Positions 1-6,208 of a stretch of 12,488 bases of DNA are shown here, in pieces. Source of the stretch: JBAWAP01 sp049589355 (GTDB lineage Bacteria; Chloroflexota; Anaerolineae; VGOG01); NCBI GenBank assembly GCA_049589355.1, contig JBAWAP010000044.1, positions 1 through 12,488 on the forward strand, given 5' to 3'. Both the position numbers and the translations under genes were made by a program. Each line of letters begins with the position of its first letter. Position 1 is the first letter of the stretch. The notes under the pieces are model-generated. The model made no database searches and was not told the DNA's origin. It saw nothing but the letters and a program-made list of their open reading frames with translations.

Positions 1-7
1 ATTAGAC

Positions 8-607
8 ATGCAGATTGCCCCAGAGCCTGTGACCAGGCTCATCGAGGAATTCAACCGGTTACCGGGCATCGGCCCCAAGACAGCTTCGCGCCTGACCTTT
101 TTCCTGCTCAGATCCCCTGCTGAGCAGGCGGTATCCCTGGCGGAAGCTTTGCGCCAGTTGAGGGAGCGCATCATCTTTTGTTCTACTTGTTTTAACATCA
201 CCGAGGAGAGCCCCTGCCCCATCTGTCGAGATGAAGGGCGCGATCGTTCTATAATTTGCGTGGTGGAGGAACCCCTGGATGTGCTGGCCATCGAGCGGAC
301 GCGGGAGTACAGGGGCCTCTACCACGTCCTGCATGGCGCTATCTCGCCAGTGGATGGCATTGGCCCCGAAGATCTGAGGATGCACGAGCTGATTAACCGT
401 CTGCAGGCCGAGCCTGTTGAAGAGGTGATTCTGGCTACCAACCCCAGTCTGGAGGGCGAGGCCACGGCCATGTATTTGCACCGCCAGTTGGTACCCTTGG
501 GCGTGCGGGTTACCCGTCTGGCGCGAGGGCTGCCTGTAGGCGGAGATTTGGAGTACGCCGACGAGATAACCTTGGCCCGAGCTCTGGAGGGGCGGCGGGA
601 GATGTGA
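8..607 (+). CDS. recR: Recombination mediator protein RecR
   Basis: RecR works in the RecFOR pathway, helping load RecA on gapped DNA. The 199-residue length is typical. A helix-hairpin-helix region with LPGIGPKTA lies near residues 18-26. A four-cysteine zinc finger follows (C58, C61, C70, C73). The Toprim domain runs from about residue 81 to 175 and holds VVEEPLD and the ATNPSLEGEATA segment. The C-terminus has the family signature ARGLPVGGDLEYADEITLARAL. The ATG at 8 gives a full-length family N-terminus. Only seven bases precede it in the window, so the usual upstream partners (dnaX, ybaB/ebfC) cannot be checked. The gene ends just before a strong hairpin. Confidence 0.97.
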   Translation: MQIAPEPVTRLIEEFNRLPGIGPKTASRLTFFLLRSPAEQAVSLAEALRQLRERIIFCSTCFNITEESPCPICRDEGRDRSIICVVEEPLDVLAIERTREYRGLYHVLHGAISPVDGIGPEDLRMHELINRLQAEPVEEVILATNPSLEGEATAMYLHRQLVPLGVRVTRLARGLPVGGDLEYADEITLARALEGRREM

Positions 608-623
608 TAAACGAGGGTCACAA

Positions 624-656
624 GAAATGCCCATCTCGAACTGAGATGGGCATTTC
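624..656. terminator. Strong hairpin between recR and tRNA-His, probable bidirectional terminator
   Basis: A perfect 14-bp stem (GAAATGCCCATCTC with its complement) closes a 5-nt loop GAACT. It lies 17 bp after the recR stop and 17 bp beyond the 3' end of the leftward tRNA-His gene. The T-tract is weak on both strands (TTTC on +, TTTCTTG on -). Placement between two converging transcripts supports termination in both directions, but efficiency cannot be judged from sequence. Confidence 0.75.
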
Positions 657-672
657 CTCACTTGATCTCAGG

Positions 673-747
673 GGTGAGCGATGGGATTCGAACCCACGGT
701 CTCCTGGGCCACAACCAGGTGCCTTAAACCACTCGGCTACGCTCACC
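673..747 (-). tRNA. tRNA-His (anticodon GTG)
   Basis: The complement strand folds as a complete tRNA. The acceptor stem is GTGAGCG/CGCTCAC. The D-arm is GCCGAG...GGC. The anticodon stem CCTGG/CCAGG closes loop TTGTGGC, giving anticodon GTG. The T-arm is GTGGG-TTCGAAT-CCCAT. An extra 5' G at 747 (G-1) faces discriminator C73 at 673, the hallmark identity pair of tRNA-His. The 3' CCA is not encoded (the next bases read CCT), so it must be added by the CCA-adding enzyme. A good promoter lies just upstream. Confidence 0.97.
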
Positions 748-760
748 ACAATCTGTCTGG

Positions 761-789
761 ATTTTACCACAAAAAGCCCAATCGGGCAA
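761..789 (-). promoter_or_regulatory. Sigma-70-type promoter of tRNA-His
   Basis: On the complement strand the -35 box TTGCCC (789-784) and -10 box TAAAAT (766-761) are separated by exactly 17 bp. The predicted start, near 754, is a few bases before the mature tRNA 5' end. The -35 overlaps a small inverted repeat, GCCC-GATT-GGGC followed by five T on the minus strand. This could be coincidental or a leftward terminator protecting the tRNA from antisense readthrough out of rel. Confidence 0.7.
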
Positions 790-803
790 ATGGACTTAGC
801 AAA

Positions 804-2969
804 ATGTGTGCGCAGACCATAAGTCTTGAGAGCTTGCTTCAACAAATGCCGGAGACCCTCTCTCAAAAAGATCGGGAGTTAGTAGAGAGGGCCTACGGTT
901 TGGCTGCGGTGGCTCACTCCCACCAAAAGCGCGCCTCGGGCGAGCCCTACATCCAGCACTCCTTGGCTGTTGCCCAAATCATGGCCGATTTGCGTCTGGA
1001 CTCCGCCACCATTGCCGCGGCTCTCCTTCACGACGTGGCGGAGGACTCCATCATCAGCGTAGAGGATCTGCGGCAGGACTTCGGTGACGAGGTAGCCAGG
1101 CTAGTTGATGGGGTGACCAAGCTGGATCAGATAGGCAAGCTGAGCCAGATGAGCTACAGGGATTTGCAGGACAAGGAGGCCGAGAGCTTGCGCAAGATGT
1201 TCCTGGCCATGGTTGATGACGTGCGAGTCGTGTTGATCAAGCTGGCTGACCGCCTGCATAACATGCGCACCTTGGATGCTCTCCCCGAGGAACGGCAACG
1301 GCACATTGCTGGAGAGACGCTGGAGATATTTGCCCCCCTGGCCAATCGCCTTGGCATCTGGCAGATCAAGTGGGAGCTGGAGGACTTAGGTTTTCGTTAC
1401 CTGGATCCCCCAAAGTATCAGGAGATCACGGCTCTGCTCGATGAACGAAGGGCCGATCAGGAGCAACGCATCGCACACATAGTTGAGACCTTGGAAAAGG
1501 GACTTAAGGAAGAGGGTATAGAGGCCGAGATTTCAGGACGGCCCAAGCACATTTACTCCATCTATGAGAAGATGAACCGCAAAGGCCTGCCCTTCGATCA
1601 GATCCACGACGTGCGGGGCGTACGCATCATCGTTAACACGGTTCAGGAGTGCTATGCCGTGCTGGGAATTGCGCACAGCCTGTGGCGCCCTATCCCCGGC
1701 GAATTCGACGACTTCATAGCTACTCCTAAGGATAATATGTACCAGTCTCTCCATACCGCTGTTGTTGGCCCCGATGGCAAGCCCCTGGAGATACAGATCC
1801 GCACCCACGAGATGCACCGTAGGGCCGAGCTTGGCATAGCTGCTCACTGGCGTTACAAGGAACACGCCAAGCGCGACGTCGCATTTGAGGCCAAGATCGC
1901 CTGGCTGCGCTCACTCATAGATTGGCAACAGGAGGTAACCGATGCCTGGGAGTTCATTGATTCGCTCAAAAGCGACGTCTTCCAGTACGATCGCATCTAC
2001 ACCTTCACTCCCAAAGGCGATATCGTAGATCTGCCGGCTGGTTCCACCCCCATAGACTTCGCCTATCAAATCCACACCGAGATCGGCCACCGCTGCCGTG
2101 GGGCCAAGGTCAACGGCCGCCTCGTCGCCCTGGACTATCAGCTCAAGACGGGCGATCAGGTGGAGATTCTGACCACCAAACGTGGCAGGCCCAGCCGCGA
2201 TTGGCTCAACCCCCACCTGGGTTACATCAAGACGTCAAGAGCTCGGCAGAAGATCCGCCAATGGTTCAAGCGACAGGATCGAGTAGAAACAGTAGCTCAG
2301 GGACGGGAAATCCTGGAAAGGGAGCTAAAACGCCTGGGACTCGACCAAAAGAGCTACGAGGAGATTGCCACACTCCTCAAATTCGATAAGATTGATGACC
2401 TCTTGGCAGCCCTCGGCTATGGCGACATCAACGCCCAACAGATAGCCGCTAGACTAATAATAGAGGTCGAGAGGGAAGAAGAGGAGTTGGAGCTGCCCGA
2501 AGCTGCTCCACCGCCTTCGCTAGTTCCCGAGATTACGGTCAGAGGAGTGGGCGATCTGCTCACCAAGCTGGCTGGTTGCTGTCACCCTCTGCCTGGCGAC
2601 CCGGTCGTGGGATACGTTACTCGGGGGCGGGGTATAACCATCCATCGCCAAGATTGCCGCAACATCCTCTACCTTGAAGACAAGGAACGTCTTATCGAGG
2701 TGGACTGGGGAGAAGACATCAAGCAAGTGTTCCCAGTCATGATCCAGGTTCTGGCCTATGACCGTACCGGGCTGATGCGGGATATAACCGAGATCACGGC
2801 TGGGGAGAGGATAAACATAAGTGCCGCCAACGTCGCTACCCATCCTAAGGATCATACCGCCGTCATCACGGCCACCCTTGAGATCAACAGCATTGTCCAG
2901 TTGAGCCGCGTCCTGGCCAAGATTGAGCGACTGCCCAATGTTTTCGAGGCCCGGCGCAAGGCGAGTTAG
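804..2969 (+). CDS. rel: Bifunctional (p)ppGpp synthetase/hydrolase, RelA/SpoT (Rsh) family
   Basis: This 721-residue protein makes and degrades the stringent-response alarmone (p)ppGpp. The HD hydrolase domain has the metal and catalytic residues H52, H76-D77, E80-D81 and the ADRLHN segment. These sit one position off the well-known Streptococcus Rel numbering, which supports the ATG at 804. The synthetase domain contains PGEFDDFIATPKDN, YQSLHT and LEIQIRT. A TGS domain runs from about 396 to 457. Next comes the conserved-cysteine region (GCCHPLPGD, C592-C593, and C618), then an ACT domain at about 644-715. An in-frame extension upstream to 681 crosses tRNA-His antisense and is not credible. 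No convincing Shine-Dalgarno precedes 804. The loop is of EXDD type (E300-D303), seen in monofunctional RelA, yet the hydrolase motif is intact. Confidence 0.95.
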   Translation: MCAQTISLESLLQQMPETLSQKDRELVERAYGLAAVAHSHQKRASGEPYIQHSLAVAQIMADLRLDSATIAAALLHDVAEDSIISVEDLRQDFGDEVARLVDGVTKLDQIGKLSQMSYRDLQDKEAESLRKMFLAMVDDVRVVLIKLADRLHNMRTLDALPEERQRHIAGETLEIFAPLANRLGIWQIKWELEDLGFRYLDPPKYQEITALLDERRADQEQRIAHIVETLEKGLKEEGIEAEISGRPKHIYSIYEKMNRKGLPFDQIHDVRGVRIIVNTVQECYAVLGIAHSLWRPIPGEFDDFIATPKDNMYQSLHTAVVGPDGKPLEIQIRTHEMHRRAELGIAAHWRYKEHAKRDVAFEAKIAWLRSLIDWQQEVTDAWEFIDSLKSDVFQYDRIYTFTPKGDIVDLPAGSTPIDFAYQIHTEIGHRCRGAKVNGRLVALDYQLKTGDQVEILTTKRGRPSRDWLNPHLGYIKTSRARQKIRQWFKRQDRVETVAQGREILERELKRLGLDQKSYEEIATLLKFDKIDDLLAALGYGDINAQQIAARLIIEVEREEEELELPEAAPPPSLVPEITVRGVGDLLTKLAGCCHPLPGDPVVGYVTRGRGITIHRQDCRNILYLEDKERLIEVDWGEDIKQVFPVMIQVLAYDRTGLMRDITEITAGERINISAANVATHPKDHTAVITATLEINSIVQLSRVLAKIERLPNVFEARRKAS

Positions 2970-2972
2970 CAA

Positions 2973-3005
2973 AGACCCGACAGGTTTTGAAAACCTGTCG
3001 GGTCT
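2973..3005. terminator. Palindromic bidirectional terminator between rel and the convergent foldase gene
   Basis: A perfect 14-bp stem (AGACCCGACAGGTT with its complement) closes a TTGAA loop. It lies in the 42 bp between the rel stop and the stop of the leftward foldase gene. Short T-runs follow on both strands (GACTTTTC on +, TTTGC on -). From memory, this GACAGGTTTT/AAAACCTGTC palindrome resembles a dispersed repeat of some bacterial genomes, so it may be a repeat doing terminator duty. Confidence 0.75.
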
Positions 3006-3011
3006 GACTTT

Positions 3012-4721
3012 TCAGCCGCTCGACTCTGTATCAGGAGGAACTTTGTCCACAGACCAATAACGTTTTACTGCTTCCGATTGCCGCTGTTCCGCGAGCCAAT
3101 CCTCGAAGGCCTGCGTTTTCCGTTGCTCTAAGATGCTAGATTCTAGCTCCCGCTCCTCGTGTCCCAAGACCTGGATAACGTGAAGGCCGACAGTATTCGA
3201 GATCGGCTTGCTTATCTCCCCCACCGCTAAGCTGAAGGCCGCCTCATCGAACTCGGTTGTCATCTCCCCTTTGGGAAGCCAATCCAGGTCGCCGCCTTTA
3301 TCCTTGCTTACGTAATCCCCAGAGAAGTTCTCAGCCAGGAAGGCAAAGGGCTCGTCGCTCTCCCGCAACTGGGTCAATAGCTTCCGTGCCTCCTCTTCCT
3401 TTGACCTGGCTCTGGTCACCTCGGCCTCGATGAGAACATTCAGAGCGGACAGGGCGGTATCATCATCAACGCCCTCCTTCAAGAGGGTCAGAATAGCCTG
3501 GGCTTCTTCCTCGGTATCCACTAGTATGTGGCGGGCTCGCACTTGGGGCTCCGGCGTCTCTTCCTTTTCCTCAACGGAGATGATATGCCAACCAAATTGG
3601 GTCTCCACAGGCTCGCTGATCTCACCTAGCGGGGTGCTAAAGGCTGCCTCCTCAAACTCTGCCACCATCGTGCCCTTCGAGAACCACCCCAGCTCGCCGC
3701 CTTGGTCCTTGTTGCTAGTGTCTTGCGAGAATTTCTGAGCTAGGAAGGCAAAGCGATCGCCACTCTCCTGCAACTTGGTCCAGAGTTCCTGGGGGTTTTT
3801 CTCAGCTCTGATCTCTTCTTCGGTCTTGACTTCCTCTGTGTCGGCAAGAAGGACAAGGAGTGCATTTAAGGCGCTCGCCTCGTCAGTGCCCTCCTCAAGC
3901 AGGGCTAGGATCGCCTGTGCTTGCTCCTCGCTCTCCACCTGTACCTGGCGAGCATGTACCTGATCGGCAATGGTGGGCACCTCTTGACCCATCGCCTCCT
4001 GCAGCTTCTGTCTCAAGAGCATAGCCTCGAAGATACGGCGGAAATCCGCTTCGGAGAGGCCAGCCTGTTCACCCAGTGTTTTCAGGGTTGTGGCGTACCG
4101 CTCTTGAAATTCGTCTAGCGTCATGGGTGCTATGGTAGGAGTAGGCGTTATGGTCAAGGTAGTGGTGATGGGCGTAGGTGTGGGGGTGGGGGGATTCCTT
4201 TCATAGCCGAATTGAGTCTCGATCTCGAGCTGCACTTCCTCGGGTGTGACCACTATTCCTCGCCTGGCGGCCTCCTGGCGGATCAACTCGTCGTCAATGA
4301 GGTCATCCAGTACTTGTGGGCCAAGCGTTGCGTCCGGTAATTGGCTCTCCAGTTGTTCAATGTTCTGCTGATAGTACTGGGATATAAACTGGGTGCTCTC
4401 GTCGTTTGGATCCAGGCGGGCCAGTTGGTCTTCAAGCATGGCCAACTGATTCTTAAGGTTGGAGCGGTAGTAACGCGCCATCTTCTGATAGGTATCCGTG
4501 CGGACAGGCACTTCGCCCACGATTGCCACGGCCTCGGCTGGCTTGGCGATGTATTCCTGATAGTAACCGAAGGCGAGCACAGCTACTACCACAAAGGCGA
4601 CAACGATTACACCAACAAGGATCATCCGCTCTTGTCGTCGGGCCTTCTTGCTGCGCCTTATTTCCTTTCTCGTCAACTCCTTAGCCTTCTCTTCCTTCTC
4701 TTTCTTCCCTTTCTTGGCCAT
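3012..4721 (-). CDS. Membrane-anchored peptidyl-prolyl isomerase/foldase with two parvulin domains (SurA/PrsA-like)
   Basis: A 569-residue protein, probably a cell-surface folding catalyst. The N-terminus is strongly basic (about residues 2-32) and is followed by one hydrophobic segment at 33-54, a signal-anchor placing the rest outside the membrane. A SurA_N-like helical chaperone region covers roughly 60-250. It is interrupted by a Thr/Pro linker (PTPTPTPI...TPTPTIAP, 177-200). Two parvulin (PpiC) domains follow at about 255-385 and 395-520. Each carries the GGxLxW and FGWH/VGLH-type motifs (GGELGWF 341-347; GGDLDWL 477-482). Each is longer than the usual 90-100 residues because of a shared helical insert after the first strand. 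The ATG has GAGGAG upstream. It converges on rel, and the upstream region is rich in repeats. The specific substrates are unknown. Confidence 0.88.
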   Translation of the reverse strand: MAKKGKKEKEEKAKELTRKEIRRSKKARRQERMILVGVIVVAFVVVAVLAFGYYQEYIAKPAEAVAIVGEVPVRTDTYQKMARYYRSNLKNQLAMLEDQLARLDPNDESTQFISQYYQQNIEQLESQLPDATLGPQVLDDLIDDELIRQEAARRGIVVTPEEVQLEIETQFGYERNPPTPTPTPITTTLTITPTPTIAPMTLDEFQERYATTLKTLGEQAGLSEADFRRIFEAMLLRQKLQEAMGQEVPTIADQVHARQVQVESEEQAQAILALLEEGTDEASALNALLVLLADTEEVKTEEEIRAEKNPQELWTKLQESGDRFAFLAQKFSQDTSNKDQGGELGWFSKGTMVAEFEEAAFSTPLGEISEPVETQFGWHIISVEEKEETPEPQVRARHILVDTEEEAQAILTLLKEGVDDDTALSALNVLIEAEVTRARSKEEEARKLLTQLRESDEPFAFLAENFSGDYVSKDKGGDLDWLPKGEMTTEFDEAAFSLAVGEISKPISNTVGLHVIQVLGHEERELESSILEQRKTQAFEDWLAEQRQSEAVKRYWSVDKVPPDTESSG

Positions 4722-4765
4722 CCTTGTCTCATCTCCTCAACAGCACTATGTCGAATTGAGAAAGG

Positions 4766-4788
4766 CCTGTACTGAGCTCGTCGAAGTA
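4766..4788. repeat. Dispersed palindromic repeat (CTTCGA..GCTCAG..CAGG type)
   Basis: On the complement strand this reads CTTCGACGAGCTCAG followed by TACAGG, in the leader of the foldase gene. It aligns with 10409-10432 inside yggS: both share CTTCG, GCTCAG and CAGGCC with one gap. From recall it also matches a very common interspersed repeat of environmental bacterial genomes. The region 4722-4977 contains no gene. It holds this repeat, the inverted repeat at 4844-4892 and the rpsR terminator. Confidence 0.55.
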
Positions 4789-4843
4789 AACGAATACTCC
4801 GCCCGGACAAGCCTGAATCAAACAGGGTTCCAATCTCAGAAAA

Positions 4844-4892
4844 AACCACCAAGACACCGGGTTTTTAATTCTTCCTTTGCGCCTTTGTGGTT
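4844..4892. repeat. Imperfect inverted repeat, relic of an interspersed element
   Basis: The left arm AACCACCAAGACAC and the right arm (complement AACCACAAAGGCGC) match at 11 of 14 positions and enclose an AT-rich centre. The arms resemble the ACCACxAAGACACxAAG repeats that I recall as abundant between genes in Chloroflexota and other phyla. The element appears degenerate. It lies in the roughly 250-bp gap between the foldase gene and rpsR. Confidence 0.5.
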
Positions 4893-4925
4893 GATTCCTT
4901 GCCGCTTGTGCAAGATACTAAACAA

Positions 4926-4955
4926 AGGGCATAGGAGCGAGCCATCCTATGCCCT
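4926..4955 (-). terminator. Rho-independent terminator of the rpsF-ssb-rpsR operon
   Basis: A perfect 11-bp stem AGGGCATAGGA/TCCTATGCCCT has an 8-nt loop. It lies 23 bp beyond the rpsR stop codon. On the complement strand the stem is followed by TTGTTTAG, giving a usable U-rich tail. Position and orientation fit the end of the ribosomal operon. Confidence 0.8.
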
Positions 4956-4977
4956 GTCAACCGCTCTTGTTCACGCC

Positions 4978-5286
4978 TTAGCTGTAGTGCCGAAGGTGCT
5001 CAGCAGCGTAGGGCAGCAGGGCCAAGTGCCTGGCCCGCTTGATAGCCACGGCTAAACGCCGCTGATGCTTGGCACAAGTTCCTGTCCGACGGCGAGGCTT
5101 GATCTTGCCCCGATCGGTGAGAAAGTGATGCAAAACTTCGGGGCGCTTGTAGTCTATGACATCCACCTTGTCTACGCAAAAGGCACATACCTTGCGACGA
5201 GGGATGTATCTCTCACGATCATGAGGTCGCTGACTTCGAGTACCCCGTCTCCTCCCTTCGTTGTTCCTTGTCTCTTCGTTCGGCAA
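4978..5286 (-). CDS. rpsR: 30S ribosomal protein S18
   Basis: S18 binds S6 on the platform of the small subunit. The core RGKIKPRRRTGTCAKHQ...AIKRARHLALLPY is diagnostic. C34, C37 and C71 are retained, the cysteine-containing (probably zinc-binding) form of S18 rather than the cysteine-free paralogue. The basic, unstructured N-terminus of about 30 residues is longer than in many bacteria. The start is assigned to TTG at 5286: an AGGAGG sits 5 nt ahead of it. The GTG two codons upstream (5292) lies within that same Shine-Dalgarno sequence and cannot be served by it. The product is 102 residues. It is the last gene of the operon, and rplI, often next, is absent here. Confidence 0.95.
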   Translation of the reverse strand: MPNEETRNNEGRRRGTRSQRPHDRERYIPRRKVCAFCVDKVDVIDYKRPEVLHHFLTDRGKIKPRRRTGTCAKHQRRLAVAIKRARHLALLPYAAEHLRHYS

Positions 5287-5291
5287 AGTCA

Positions 5292-5297
5292 CCTCCT
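5292..5297 (-). promoter_or_regulatory. Ribosome binding site fixing the TTG start of rpsR
   Basis: The complement strand reads AGGAGG-TGACT-TTG. The spacing of 5 nt suits the TTG at 5286. The competing GTG begins on the last base of the AGGAGG itself. Confidence 0.7.
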
Positions 5298-5355
5298 AAT
5301 GTACAATCAGCTTAACCGCTAGCGAGAACAGAGAGAGCCAACCGCTGACAGCCGG

Positions 5356-5760
5356 TCAAAAGGCAAACTCATCGCTTTCGAATTCAGCTTCGCCTCTCTG
5401 TGCCTCCTCAGCGGCCTCGGCGCCCCTTCGCTCTCCCAGCACGATCATCTCATTAGCGACCAATTCGGTCCGGTAATGCTTCTTACCGTTCTGATCCTCC
5501 CAACCGCGGGTCTGCAGGCGGCCTTCAACGTAGACCTGCTGGCCTTTGGTTAGATGTTGTTTGCATATTTCGGCCAGGTTGCCCCAGGCTACGACGTTGA
5601 ACCACTCGGTGTCCTCGCGGCGCTCGCCTTCTGCGTTGACCCAACTCCGGCTCGTAGCAATGCTGAAAGAGGTCACCGGCTTACCATTCGGTGTATAGCG
5701 CATCTCTGGGTCCCGCCCCAGCCCACCTATAATCATCACCTTGTTCAAACCCCTTGACAT
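5356..5760 (-). CDS. ssb: Single-stranded DNA-binding protein
   Basis: SSB coats single-stranded DNA in replication and repair and recruits partners through its C-terminal tip. The OB fold (about 1-105) begins with MSRGLNKVMIIGGLGRDPE and contains YTPNGKPVTSFSIATSRSW and QVYVEGRLQTR. The ATG at 5760 is chosen because the family N-terminus begins there. An upstream in-frame ATG at 5808 adds 16 residues without homology and lies close to the rpsF stop. The 134-residue product has a short acidic tail ending ESDEFAF, not the classic DDDIPF. The final aromatic Phe is kept but the preceding Pro is Ala. It lies between rpsF and rpsR in the conserved operon order. Confidence 0.95.
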   Translation of the reverse strand: MSRGLNKVMIIGGLGRDPEMRYTPNGKPVTSFSIATSRSWVNAEGERREDTEWFNVVAWGNLAEICKQHLTKGQQVYVEGRLQTRGWEDQNGKKHYRTELVANEMIVLGERRGAEAAEEAQRGEAEFESDEFAF

Positions 5761-5815
5761 CTTCTCACCCTTTCCCCAAGTCATAGGCTTTGGTAAGTTC
5801 TTGAGCATCTGCTTT

Positions 5816-6103
5816 TCAGTCCGTGGCTCGGACTAACAAATAGCGGATGATTTCCTCTGTGAGTTTCAGGTTCCGCTCCAGCTCGCCGAGAGACTTGGGA
5901 TCCAGTTGAACTTGCATCAGCACATAATATCCTTCCCGCTGCCTTTGGATCGGATAAGCCAAGCGGCGTCTGCCCCAATGGCCTACATTGGTTACCTGGC
6001 CGCCACCCGCGGCGATGAATTGGCTGACCTTCTCCGTGGTATCCGCTATCCCTTCATCTTCGACATCGGGGTGGACGATGAAGGTAAACTCATAATTGCG
6101 CAT
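5816..6103 (-). CDS. rpsF: 30S ribosomal protein S6
   Basis: S6 forms a heterodimer with S18 on the 30S platform. The 95-residue length is normal. MRNYEFTFIVHPDVED opens the ferredoxin-like fold, and GRRRLAYPIQRQREGYYVLMQ and LKLTEEIIRYLLVR are typical S6 segments. The ATG at 6103 gives the family N-terminus; the longer frame to 6187 adds unrelated residues and overlaps the promoter. The strong AGGAGG is about 15 nt before this ATG, a long spacing. First gene of the rpsF-ssb-rpsR operon, with its own promoter and a hairpin at the predicted mRNA 5' end. Confidence 0.95.
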   Translation of the reverse strand: MRNYEFTFIVHPDVEDEGIADTTEKVSQFIAAGGGQVTNVGHWGRRRLAYPIQRQREGYYVLMQVQLDPKSLGELERNLKLTEEIIRYLLVRATD

Positions 6104-6122
6104 TTCAGCGATGATCCACCTC

Positions 6123-6170
6123 CTTTCTTCAGGAAAGCTCTCTCTATCCACTGTCCTCGCTTGACGACAG
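6123..6170 (-). promoter_or_regulatory. rpsF: Structured leader of the rpsF operon
   Basis: Two small stem-loops lie between the predicted transcription start (about 6169) and the ribosome binding site. The first, CTGTC...GACAG (6151-6170), starts at the predicted 5' end of the mRNA. The second, CTTTC-CTGAA-GAAAG (6123-6137), ends against the AGGAGG. Leaders of this operon are known to bind the S6:S18 complex in many bacteria. I cannot match this one to that RNA motif with certainty. Confidence 0.4.
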
Positions 6171-6175
6171 GCATA

Positions 6176-6204
6176 ACTATAGCACAAAGCGGCGATTTTG
6201 GCAA
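6176..6204 (-). promoter_or_regulatory. rpsF: Sigma-70-type promoter of the rpsF-ssb-rpsR operon
   Basis: The complement strand has -35 TTGCCA (6204-6199), a 17-bp spacer and -10 TATAGT (6181-6176). It lies immediately behind the ychF stop codon. Transcription would start near 6169, giving a leader of about 65 nt. There is no hairpin terminator between ychF and this promoter, so some readthrough from ychF is possible. Confidence 0.75.
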
Positions 6205-6208
6205 GCGC

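Noticed and set aside
59..661. 200-codon antisense frame opposite recR
   Set aside because: Shadow of recR; no recognisable domain and no ribosome binding site of note.
681..803. In-frame upstream extension of rel by 41 codons
   Set aside because: It reads through the antisense of tRNA-His, has no homology, and the H52/H76 positions match known Rel proteins only with the start at 804.
4955..4960. TTGACA on the minus strand just beyond rpsR, as a promoter for the foldase gene
   Set aside because: No acceptable -10 box at 16-18 bp, and it lies against the terminator hairpin. The foldase promoter remains unidentified.
5761..5808. Longer ssb start at 5808
   Set aside because: Adds 16 non-homologous residues; the ATG at 5760 gives the conserved N-terminus.
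6104..6187. Longer rpsF start at 6187
   Set aside because: Would place the start codon inside the promoter, ahead of the predicted transcription start, and adds residues foreign to S6.
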